Shown: one piece after another, positions 44,986 through 54,200 of the stretch
Numbering within the stretch: the stretch's first letter is position 1
How the letters are laid out: the number at the start of each line of letters is the position of its first letter
Assembly (NCBI GenBank): GCA_032718865.1
Contig: JALUTQ010000028.1
Location: 248,001-312,000, forward strand
Length of the DNA: 64,000 bases
Direction of reading: 5' to 3'
Source of the DNA: Tilletia caries
Lineage: Eukaryota; Basidiomycota; Exobasidiomycetes; Tilletiales; Tilletiaceae
Notes under the pieces: generated by a model
Databases searched by the model: none
Told to the model about the DNA's origin: nothing
The model's input: only the letters and a program-made list of their open reading frames with translations
Translations under genes and position numbers: made by a program

Positions 44986-46560
44986 ATGACTGTCGATGTC
45001 GAAGCCCTCAAGGCGCGCTACACCGCCGCCGGCCAGGCCCACCTCTTCAACCACTGGGACAAGCTCGCCTCAGCCCAGCAGACGACCTTGGCTTCCCAGC
45101 TGGCCAGCATCGACGTCGAGCGCGTCAATGCGGTCTACAAGACAGCCACACAGGCCGAAGCAGATGCCAAGTCATCCTCTTCATCAGCCGCGGAGAACAA
45201 GATCCTGCCTCCGCCCAAAGACTCCCTCCTCGACACGGCCCCAGGCAGCAACGGTCTCCAGTCGGCGCGCCAGGCTGGTCTCCACGCTATTGCTCAGGGC
45301 AAGGTCGCCTTGGTCCTCATGGCAGGTGGACAAGGTACACGACTGGGCAGCTCTGCGCCTAAGGGAACCTACGACATCGAGCTTCCGTCTCACAAGAGCC
45401 TCTTCCAGCTGCAGGCAGAGCGCATCATCCGTCTCACCCAGCTTGCTCGCTCCTCCAGCTCCGGAGAGAGCGCTGGTGATGCTGCTGGGATCCCCTGGTT
45501 CATCATGACTTCGGAGCCCACGCATCAGCCTACGATTGACTACTTCAAGAAGCACAACTTCTTCGGATTGCAAGCTAAGGACGTCGTCTTCTTCCAGCAG
45601 GGTGAGTGGTTTCTAATAACATTCTCCAGATGTTCTCAGCTGAACCCCTTTCGATCTCCCCCAGGCACTCTGCCCTGCCTCACTGACGACGGCAAGATCA
45701 TGCTGGGTCCCAACGGCGCAGTCGCAACCGCACCCGACGGAAACGGCGGCCTCTACACCGCCCTCCGCTCACCCATCACCAAAGACTCCTCCGACACACC
45801 CCTCTCCCTCATGCGTTCCCGCGGCATCCAGTACGTCCACCTCTACGGCGTCGACAACTGTCTCGTCCGCGTCGCCGACCCGGTATTTGTCGGCGGCTGC
45901 ATCGACCGTAACGCCAAAGTAGGCGTCAAAGTCGTCACCAAGACCGACCCGGCTGAGAGCGTCGGTGTGGTTGCGCTCCAGAACGGGAAGTGGGGCGTGA
46001 TCGAGTACTCGGAGATCCCCGAGGGTCTGTCCAGTGCTCGCGAATCAGCAGAGGATAGCTCGTCCCCGCTCAAGTTCCGCGCAGCCAACATCGCGAACCA
46101 CTTCTACACCCTCGACTTCCTCGAGAAGGAAGTGCCCGAGTTCGAGGCGAAGATGGCATTCCACATTGCCCGGAAGAAGATCCCCACCCTGGCCCCAAAT
46201 GCCTCCACAGGCGAACTCGAGCCTTTCACGCCCACGAAGCCAAACGGGATGAAACTCGAGCTCTTCGTCTTCGACGTCTTCCCCTTCGTCGACCCGCCGG
46301 CCCGGTTCGCAGTGCACGAGGTGCCCCGGGAGGAAGAGTTCAGCCCGCTCAAGAACGGTAAAGGCGCCGGGTCCGACTGTCCCGAGACGTCCCGCCGCGA
46401 CTTGCTGGCGTTGCAGAAGACCTGGCTGCAGAGCGTCGAGGGCGTCGAGGTGGCCGAGGGCGTCGAAGTTGAAATCTCCCCGTTGATCAGCTATGCGGGC
46501 GAAGGCCTTGAGCAGTACAAGGGACGCAAGTTCACCGAAAATACCAAGCTCGAGGCTTGA
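44986..46560 (+). CDS. UAP1: UDP-N-acetylglucosamine pyrophosphorylase (complete copy)
   Basis: Makes UDP-GlcNAc from UTP and GlcNAc-1-phosphate, the donor for chitin, N-glycans and GPI anchors. Exons 44986-45601 and 45665-46560 (63-bp intron, read through in frame) give 503 aa, the family length. The signature LMAGGQGTRLGSSAPKG, the IPWFIMTSEPTH segment, GPNGAVATAPDGNGG, the EYSEI block, RAANIANHFY and PNGMKLELFVFD are all present. This copy keeps the sugar site lost in copy 1, so it is probably the working gene. The start was chosen by alignment with copy 1 (DVEALKARYTAAGQAHLF). Its 5' flank is formed by the inverted-repeat element and LINE tail. Confidence 0.94.
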   Translation: MTVDVEALKARYTAAGQAHLFNHWDKLASAQQTTLASQLASIDVERVNAVYKTATQAEADAKSSSSSAAENKILPPPKDSLLDTAPGSNGLQSARQAGLHAIAQGKVALVLMAGGQGTRLGSSAPKGTYDIELPSHKSLFQLQAERIIRLTQLARSSSSGESAGDAAGIPWFIMTSEPTHQPTIDYFKKHNFFGLQAKDVVFFQQGEWFLITFSRCSQLNPFRSPPGTLPCLTDDGKIMLGPNGAVATAPDGNGGLYTALRSPITKDSSDTPLSLMRSRGIQYVHLYGVDNCLVRVADPVFVGGCIDRNAKVGVKVVTKTDPAESVGVVALQNGKWGVIEYSEIPEGLSSARESAEDSSSPLKFRAANIANHFYTLDFLEKEVPEFEAKMAFHIARKKIPTLAPNASTGELEPFTPTKPNGMKLELFVFDVFPFVDPPARFAVHEVPREEEFSPLKNGKGAGSDCPETSRRDLLALQKTWLQSVEGVEVAEGVEVEISPLISYAGEGLEQYKGRKFTENTKLEA

Positions 46561-46923
46561 ACGTTCTTTCCGGCCTTCTCCGCCTCCATCACTGTCAGTG
46601 ACTCAACAGCCTGCACATCTTTCGGACCTTGTCTTCTTTCCACGTCTCAGCTTCGACGGATCCCCCTTACCGGACCAATGGCCATTCTCACGACCTTCCA
46701 ATTTAGATACGACCTTAATCTCTCGCAACTCCCTTCCCACCCAAAACTAACTCAACTCAAAGCAATGAATGTCACTCGTCCTCGACTCCAGGAAGCAAGA
46801 TACGTACGAGATTAAAATGTCTGAGCTGTGGTATTTCCTCCGAAGTCCTTCCCCCAATAATCGAGCGTCTTGCACGTCCTTCCGCGCACTCGACACAGGT
46901 ATGATCCGTTCGAAACCCCCTTA
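46561..46923. other. Intergenic spacer, convergent
   Basis: 363 bp between the stops of UAP1 and the CoA-ligase gene. Nothing recognised; presumably both 3' UTRs. Confidence 0.6.
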
Positions 46924-49778
46924 CTACTTCTTCTCCTTCCCAAGCTCGACCAGTCCTCGCAACTCGCGCTTGAGGATCTTGCCCGAGTCACTGTGATCCG
47001 CGAAAGGGGAGGCAAGCAAGACTGTCAAAACACATGCAGGTAATAGGCGAAGCAGACCGACCTTGCGCCAAACGTACCTCTTCGGAAGCTTCTCAACCCA
47101 CGTAATCCCCTTGAGCTTCTTATATCCCGCAACTTTGCCGTTGAAAGTCTCCAGAACAGTCCTAGTCCTAGCTTCTTCGTCCTCATCAGCTGCACCCGCT
47201 TCGGCACCCTTCTCCTCCGACTTGGGCGAGGCAGGGTGGGAGGTCGCCTGAGAAGCCGGCACGATGAACGCCCAGGGCTTTTCGGAGCCGTCGGAGGGGT
47301 CGGTCACGCCTAGGACGGCGACGTCGCCTACGTTCGGATCTTGGAAGAGGATACCTGGAACGAGGCGCAGACGGGAGCATGCGAGTCAGTTTAAGGCTGA
47401 GCTGGGCTGACAACGCGAGATAACACGCGCTCGCAGAGGTTCACTCACTCTCAAGCTCAGCAGGCGAGACTTGGAACCCATTTCTGGAATGAGTGAAGGA
47501 AAACGGTCAGCATTCTTCGCTCAGCTACAGAAAGACAGGCCAACACTACTCACGCCTTGATCACGTCCTTCAGCCGATCCGTGATGGTGATATACCCGCG
47601 CTCATCGATCCGAACCACGTCGCCCGTCCTCAGCCACTTCCTCGAGTCGGTGGTATCCTCCTCCGACGATGTCGGGTCCCAGAACGCAGCCTTATTAGCA
47701 TCGTCATTGGCGAGGTATCCCTGCATGACCTGCGGACCGCAGAGAATTAACTCTCCCTCTTCGTTAGGCCCGAGGTCTGCAAGTCGAAGACAGAACAGGT
47801 CAGAACGCTCTCATGTATCCCGCAACGAAAGTGGCCTTTCTTCGCCCCTCACCTTTGCCCTCAGGAGAAAGGACTCGAGCTTGAGTGCAGGGGGCCAGCA
47901 CGCCGACTGTGCCAGGGGCCGCATCCAGGTCGGCCAGCGTCTGTAGAGAGATGATGGGCGACACTGCTCATCGAACGAACAACGAGGTCAGTTCCAGCTC
48001 ATGTGCCACCTCTACCCACGACCTTCTCCCCCCGATCGTCCCTGCCTTCAAAACTCACTTTCGGACATTCCGTACCCTATATGTACAGCACGTACGAGTG
48101 AGAAGGAATCGCTCAGTATACGAAACAGGAAAAGGCAGATCAAATAACTGTGAGAAGACTCACCATCTGTGACTACGATCCCTGTCCGCTTCCGTACCGC
48201 AGCGACCAACTCTTGACTGAGGCTGGCCGCCCCACTGGCGACGCGTCGAAGGGACTGGATGTCGTACGAGTCGACAATGGGAGACTTGGCGAGCATGAGC
48301 ACTAGAGGAGGGATGAAGAGAGTCAGAACGGGCGGATCTTTAAGGCTGCGCGTAGGAAGAGGATGGAAACATCTGCAGGTCGCCTCAATACCTACAAATG
48401 GGCGGCACGACGAAGGCAAAGGTGACATGTCGGTCTTGGACGGCTTGTAGGAAGACTTCAGGCTCGAAGCGATGAAGGACGATTCGAGGAGTGGCCTGTG
48501 AGGAGCCAGGAGGTGAACTGATCAGAATGACCTGACAATCGACAGCTCAGCAGGGCCGGGAACTCACAGTGTGAAGGGCGATGAGAGAGACGAGGAGGCC
48601 GTAGCAGTGGAACTGTGGCAAGATGTCGATGTGGAACTCCTGGAGAAGGGAATACCCAGTAGTGAAACAGAGATCTACTGTCAGAATCCTAGCCATCATC
48701 TGAGTTGCCAAGGCCAAAACTGTGAACTGACCGATCCCTTGGGCACTTTCTGACTCTTCGCTTTGATGAACGGCAAGCGCTTCAGCGCCTTCGTGATAGC
48801 ATTGACCGAGTGATCCGCCCCTTTACCAGGAACAGGTGGCAGCTGACTCATGCTCAACCCGGACGAGTTCGAGCGTTCCGGTTGTGCAGCGACCAAGCTA
48901 CTTCCTTTCCGAGCCGGCGTCTTCACATTGGGCGTGATGGCCGCGCTGTTCGTGGTGGCGTGCTTATACCACCCTCCGTCGTCGAAGAGGGGCTCGTTCA
49001 GCCGATCGGAGAGGAGGAAGGTGGCCTGGATGAGGTTCGAGATGATGTTCGTGTGCGAGAGTCGGACGGCTTTGGGGAAACCTGAGGTACCCGAGCTGAA
49101 GCAGAGCACAGCCGTATCCTTCGCTGGGTCGATGGAGACGGCGTCAAGCGCTGCCTGTGCGCGTGATGGCTCCTTGCTGAGGACCTCGTGGCCGGATTCG
49201 AGCGCGTGTTTGAACCAGGACTGCTCGTGCTCTTCTTCGAACACCCAGACGCGCGGTGGAGTCGCAATCTTGCCCAAGCCGGTCTCAGCTTCGTCTTCGT
49301 TCGTGGCTGACTCGATGGCCTGCTGGACAGTCTCCAGGCTCGCCGCCAACGTCAGGATCAGTTTCGGATGGCCAACCAGACGGAGTTGATGGGCAAGCTC
49401 GTGGGCTTTGTACGACGGATTCGCAAGGGCAGCCGTCCCGCCGGCGAGCTGACATCCTAGGACGGCAGCTGGATAATCGTGTTGCGAAGGGGCAAAGACG
49501 AAGAGGACGTCGTCCTTCTGCCACCAGGACTGGTGGTCGAGGAGCAACGACGTAGCGAAAGCTCGTGCCCGGTCTCTGAGATCGAGGAGAGAGAGCGGAC
49601 CTGCATCCTGACGGGAGCTCTTCCCGCTGGGCGATCCGAAGAGGATGGGTTGGCGGAGCTTCTTGGCCAGTATGGATTTGGGGTCGGCCTTCCGGAAGGA
49701 CGGGTGTTCGAGAAGGAAGTCCGGCAGGGACCGATAAGGTGGGACGTTGATATCCGGATGGGGCGAGTGAAAAACCAT
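46924..49778 (-). CDS. AMP-forming acyl/aryl-CoA ligase (4-coumarate-CoA ligase-like, ANL superfamily)
   Basis: Activates a carboxylic acid as the adenylate, then the CoA thioester; the acid is not evident. Ten exons (49778-48732, 48639-48568, 48495-48396, 48301-48164, 48076-48059, 47963-47853, 47776-47554, 47483-47449, 47354-47087, 46990-46924) sum to 693 codons. Motifs in order are [15 protein letters not shown] (P-loop), [20 protein letters not shown] (A5, in an 18-bp exon), [14 protein letters not shown] (A7/A8), [13 protein letters not shown] and SGKILKREL with the catalytic Lys. An insert of about 70 Ser/Ala-rich residues follows [15 protein letters not shown]. The C-terminus GKEKK is not a peroxisomal PTS1. 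Most relatives are about 550-600 aa, so this one is long. Confidence 0.88.
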
Positions 49779-51726
49779 CTTGACTCGGGTTTCCTGCTTC
49801 AAGAGGAACAGAGAAGGGGACAAGGAGGGATGGCAGGGGGAGGGGAGGGGGAGGGTGCAGAGGACAAAATTAATGAGCGATCCCTTCAAGTGTTTGTTGG
49901 CCTGCGCGAGAGACAGAACTTGTGATGGTTCAAGCGTTCAAGGCGGCAGGGGTCGAGGCAGCAAGTCAGAGTCTCTGATCGTGTCGAGCGGGGACATTTG
50001 CCCTTGTCTCGGGCTGTTGGACTTGTATATATGTATAGGTTCCTTTGCGTCGTTGATAGGCACAAAGAAGCGCAGCAGCTCATCGTCGCCGGTAGGTCCT
50101 TCCTTTCACCACTTCCCATCACCGGCCCTGCGCCCTGCCTGGCTCCCTCGGGCTTTTCCCAAGGATCAAGGGCCGCCAGTCATCGCTTCATCAACGCATC
50201 AACACAGTGGGCACGCAAGGGAAGCACAGAGCGCTCGGGTGAGTCGGGAGTCGACATCGGAATCGCAGGTGTCAGCAAGTCGCCCCAGCAAGTCATCGGA
50301 CAGAAGTCAGAAGAAGGCAAAACCCCGTCGAGCTTCGGCCACGCGGTCCTCGCGGCTCTTGCGGCTTGCTCGATTTCATCTCCCCCTTCATCAGCCGCAT
50401 CAGCATTCAGCGTTCAGCGCATCAGCAAGTTTTCACACAAGCGCAGTCTTAGCTCAACAAAGAACCGTCCCGGCTCCCGCGAACTCAAACATCGTCGTTC
50501 TGTCTGGTCTGTGGTCGTTCGAAGCGCAGTCCGTAGCGCCCGTCGCCCGCCGGCCCACCGCCGCAGGCCGCTTCCTTTCGTTCCTTCGAAGTTTCGAACA
50601 GATTCTGTCTTGGATTCAATTGCATGTGATCTGCATGCTAAGGCGATGTGACGTGCGCACCAGCAAAGTGCTCGTCCACACGACCAATCATGATTTGAAG
50701 CCGTAAGGCCAGAACGCCCAGTACGGGCACACACGATACCGGCTCAACATGAGCCCCTCGCGAGCAAGACGAGCTCGCCACGACGCGCCGATCGCGCCCA
50801 GTAACGCCTCCGGTTGCCTTACCCACGACCAAGATCGGCCAAAAACAACCTCGACAAGGCTGTCGACACCATTATCCGGGCTCACCACCTAACACAAGAC
50901 TCGCCCTCGCCATGCAACACACAAGACCACACCAGGTAGCAGCTCCCGTTCATAGGCGCCGGCTCTGACGAAGGGAATCCTCAGCCCCCTTCCCGCATCC
51001 TCGTACACGACATTCCTTTCAACCAAACCTCGACCTCACACGAACCTCGCACGTCCAAGTCACCCATACTTCAAGAAGAATCAGGTTGCGCGGGAAGGAC
51101 CCCCCCCCCCCTACCGCCAGGGACGACCAGCACCGTCGAGATCCTTACCGCCTGAAGTCCTGGTCCCAGCGCTGCCCATTTGCCTGCCTACACCATCATC
51201 AGATCTACTCATACACCCACTCCCCAACCAGGGGCCCCTATTCTTCGGATATCCGGCCCGCCTCCTCTCCAGGAGACCCACAAGATCAACACACAGAAGC
51301 CTGCAACCTCCAACTCAGCATCTCCTGTACAACCACCATTAAGGCCAGACCTCGCCCTCCGCAATCCCGCACATTCCAAGCGGCCGACAACCAATATTCA
51401 ACTCCGCTGGGAGACAACCAAGTCCGACCACACGCCGCGGAGCACGAACCAACACAACCTCCTTTCTCGCCTCTCCAACAAACCTCAAGCACATCCTCCT
51501 CCATCCTCACCACCATCACATTCCAGAACCCCCTCTACCTCATTCCAATCAGCGCTGCATCCAAATCACACCCCCTGAAGGATCCATCCAGCATGAACAA
51601 CACTCTTTTCCGCATATATAACAGACGCGGCTCCAGCTACCACCCTCTTTCTACCTCCCCCACTCATCTCTACAACACACACGCAACACACCCAAACCCA
51701 CACACACTACCATACCAAACGACACC
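49779..51726. other. Promoter of the CoA ligase and 5' region of the LINE
   Basis: 1.9 kb without a recognised gene. The right part is probably the LINE 5' untranslated region: it has a C-run near 51099-51112, a CT/CA-rich stretch and a CATATATAAC box (51613-51622) about 105 bp before ORF1. The element's 5' boundary cannot be placed because there is no second full copy here. Overlapping open frames (for example plus 51086-52246) are compositionally driven. Confidence 0.35.
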
Positions 51727-52200
51727 ATGTCCACCCTTCGCTCCCGCGCAACCATCACCGGCACTGCCGCCGCACCCATCGAAATCAACTCCCAGGAGAC
51801 CCAAAGCACTCAAGAGTCACTCGCCTCTGACTCTACTACCACCTCCTCCCAAAACAAGGACAGCCAGGAGAACGACGACGACTACGAGGACGAACCCGAC
51901 ACCCAAACAGTCGGCGCCGGCGGTCCTCAGGTCGACGAGTACGGGGATGAAGTCCAGGCTCTACTGGACGACCCTCACACCACCAACATCGACATGGTCA
52001 TCTCTGAGCGGGAAGTCGGACAAGCCGCCAACGTCGGTCCCCCTCCAGGCCTCTCCAAGCCTACCCCAACCGGCAAATCCAGCTCTGACCCTTCCAAACA
52101 GCCAACTGTGGAAGACGCCGACATGGAAGGCAACGAGGCCAATCCCACCTCCGAGTCCGACGAAAGCATGGACAAGGACGGCCCGGCTACCGCCGATAGT
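51727..52200 (+). pseudogene. LINE ORF1, 5' part (interrupted by the LTR element)
   Basis: ATG in good context (A at -3), 158 codons, MSTLRSRATITGTAAAP at the start, then acidic and Ser/Thr/Pro-rich sequence. The frame meets the LTR at the target site ATAGT (52196-52200). The continuation after 59299 is in the same frame, so ORF1 was open before the insertion. As it stands it reads into the LTR and stops at 52260. Confidence 0.75.
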
Positions 52201-52503
52201 TGTGTTGGCGGACACAGGAGTCCTAGGGCACAAGAGCCTACCTTAGCACAAGAGCAATAGAAGAGAGAGCGAGTTGATTGCAGAAGCCAGGAGGAAGTAC
52301 AAGGGAGAGCAGCGAGGAAAAGGGAAGAGAGAGAGAGTGGTGAGGAATGGAACGGAGTGGGAACGGGATCGGGTCGAGAATGGAATCGGGAGAATGGAAC
52401 CGAGGTGGGAACCGAGGCTCAGAGTGAACAAAGGGAAACAGAAGAGAAAGAGAACCGCACAGATAGAGAAGTGAGAAGTCAGGAGCTGGTGCCGCCCAGC
52501 ACA
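52201..52503 (-). repeat. 3' LTR of the Ty3/gypsy element
   Basis: 303 bp, TGTGTTGG to CAGCACA on the plus strand. It contains the last codons and stop of the pol-B frame (stop at 52479-52481). Confidence 0.93.
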
Positions 52504-54200
52504 TCCCCCCCCAAAAAAGCGGACCGACTCGGGTCCGTGGGCAGCCGCGACAGCGCGTCGGCATTGACGTGGGCGTGGCCAGGGCGAGCGACGAACCGGA
52601 GATTGGGTAAGTGGGGCATGATCAGCGCCCGACAGCGCGAGATGTTGGGCCCGTAGCTGACCCCACTTGTCGACGACAGCATGGCACCCATCGGTTGATG
52701 ATCAGTGACCACGGTCACAAGCGCACCCTCGAGAAGGTAAACCCACTTGGCGTAGGCCCAGGCGAGACAGCGCAGTTCTAACTCGGCCGCGACCATCTTC
52801 TTCTCCGCAGGCGTCGTCAAACGCGACAGGAACGCGACGGGCTTCTCGATGAGCACGACGGTCCGATCGCTCAAAGCCACGCGCCGCGCCTTTCGCATGG
52901 GCTCGCGCAGAGCCTCCTCCAGCTGGGAGCGGTCGGCGGTGGACAAGACACCGAGGTGGAAGCCGCGAAGCGAGATCGGTAAGCGACGTGGACGGGGCGG
53001 CAGCACCGAGTCCTGATCCCAGCACGCATCATCGTCGACAAACGCATCATCGAGCGGAAGTGGCGCCTCCTCGGACGCCTCGATCACATCCTCCACGCGT
53101 GCAGCCGCATCTCCATCCGGGAGATCGAGCGAGGTGCGAGTCGCAGCAAACGGATCAGGAGACCGAGGGACGAGATCGACCTGCTCGATACTCACGACGG
53201 GATCGATACCGATGTGGTCGGGCAACGCGAGTCGGACACGGTGGGGGGAGACAACCTCCACCACATCGAACGGACCGTCCTTGCGAGCGTCGAGCTTGCT
53301 GGTGATCGCGCCAGGAACTGGTCGATCCTTCAATCGTAAGTGAACCTGATCCCCCACCCGCAACGACACGGGAGGCGCGCGTGACTGATCATAGCGACGC
53401 TTCTGATCTTCACGGGCCAGCAGAATACATCGTCGCGCTTCCACCAACCGCTCCTCCGCCGCGGCCAACCGTTCATCAAACCCTCCAACGCCCGCGTGCT
53501 CCTCTTCGCCGTCGAACACGGCATGGACGACGTCGGGGTGACTCACGAACACCAGGTCAAAAGGACGCTGGCCTGTCGAGAGGGACGGGGTGGAATTCAT
53601 GGCCAGCTCAACAGCGGGCGCAAGGCGACGATCCCAATGGGCGTGAGACTCGAGGCTCACGGACTGCAGCACGGTCTGAACCGTCTGAATCGCACGTTCT
53701 ACCGCGTTGGCTTGCTGGTGGTACGGGGGACTCGGGGTGAGCGATGCGCCAAGGGAACGGGCCAGAGCCGTCATCACAGAGCCGGTGAGTCGTGCCTCAG
53801 AGTCGGACACGATGCGGCGTGGCAACCAGCCGTACCGTAGGACGCGATTGCTGACGATGGCGGCCACCCCTTCCGCAGTGATAGTATTCACACACGGCTC
53901 GATCAACACCATCCGACTGAACACGTCAAGGATAACAAGCGCGGCGTTGTTCCCGGAACGAGACGAGGGGAAACCGTAGACGAGATCTAACGAGATCGTC
54001 TCGAACGGCAGCTGGGGATCCTTGGCGATGTCCAAGACGCCTGTCTTCCGGCCGACCTTGGTCTTCTGGCAAGAACGGCAGTACTTGACCCAGGAACGAA
54101 CCGCGACGGACAATCCTGGGCGCCAGAAGGAGCGCGCTACCGCCAGGTAGGTCTTGTAGAAACCAAAGTGTCCGTTGTTGTCATGAACTGATCTGAGCAA
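52479..54200 (-). CDS. pol-B frame: integrase followed by the displaced C-terminal part of RNase H
   Basis: 573 codons from a nominal ATG; it probably continues pol-A by a -1 shift within a 64-nt overlap. Order: HHCC zinc domain (VHDNNGHFGFYKT ... CRSCQ), DDE core (SLDLVYG, VSDSEARLTG, NAVERAIQTV) and an SH3-like GPFDVVEVVSPHRVRLALP. After about 100 linker residues, at 448-552, comes sequence normally found before integrase: KPVAFLSRLTTPAEKK, AAELELRCLAWA (Glu), VVTDHQPM (Asp) and HVNADALSRLP (Asp). The last residues and the stop are encoded by the LTR. It acts in reverse transcription and integration of the element. Confidence 0.85.
   Translation of the reverse strand: MLRSVHDNNGHFGFYKTYLAVARSFWRPGLSVAVRSWVKYCRSCQKTKVGRKTGVLDIAKDPQLPFETISLDLVYGFPSSRSGNNAALVILDVFSRMVLIEPCVNTITAEGVAAIVSNRVLRYGWLPRRIVSDSEARLTGSVMTALARSLGASLTPSPPYHQQANAVERAIQTVQTVLQSVSLESHAHWDRRLAPAVELAMNSTPSLSTGQRPFDLVFVSHPDVVHAVFDGEEEHAGVGGFDERLAAAEERLVEARRCILLAREDQKRRYDQSRAPPVSLRVGDQVHLRLKDRPVPGAITSKLDARKDGPFDVVEVVSPHRVRLALPDHIGIDPVVSIEQVDLVPRSPDPFAATRTSLDLPDGDAAARVEDVIEASEEAPLPLDDAFVDDDACWDQDSVLPPRPRRLPISLRGFHLGVLSTADRSQLEEALREPMRKARRVALSDRTVVLIEKPVAFLSRLTTPAEKKMVAAELELRCLAWAYAKWVYLLEGALVTVVTDHQPMGAMLSSTSGVSYGPNISRCRALIMPHLPNLRFVARPGHAHVNADALSRLPTDPSRSAFLGGDVLGGTSS
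52504..52512 (-). promoter_or_regulatory. Polypurine tract
   Basis: On the element's sense strand GGGGGGGGA directly precedes the 3' LTR and is itself preceded by TTTTTT, the usual T-box plus purine-tract arrangement that primes plus-strand DNA. Confidence 0.75.

Noticed and set aside
51086..52246. 386-codon plus-strand frame before the LTR
   Set aside because: Pro/Thr/Ser-rich translation with no family words. It overlaps the better ORF1 frame (51727), which continues in frame across the LTR insertion.
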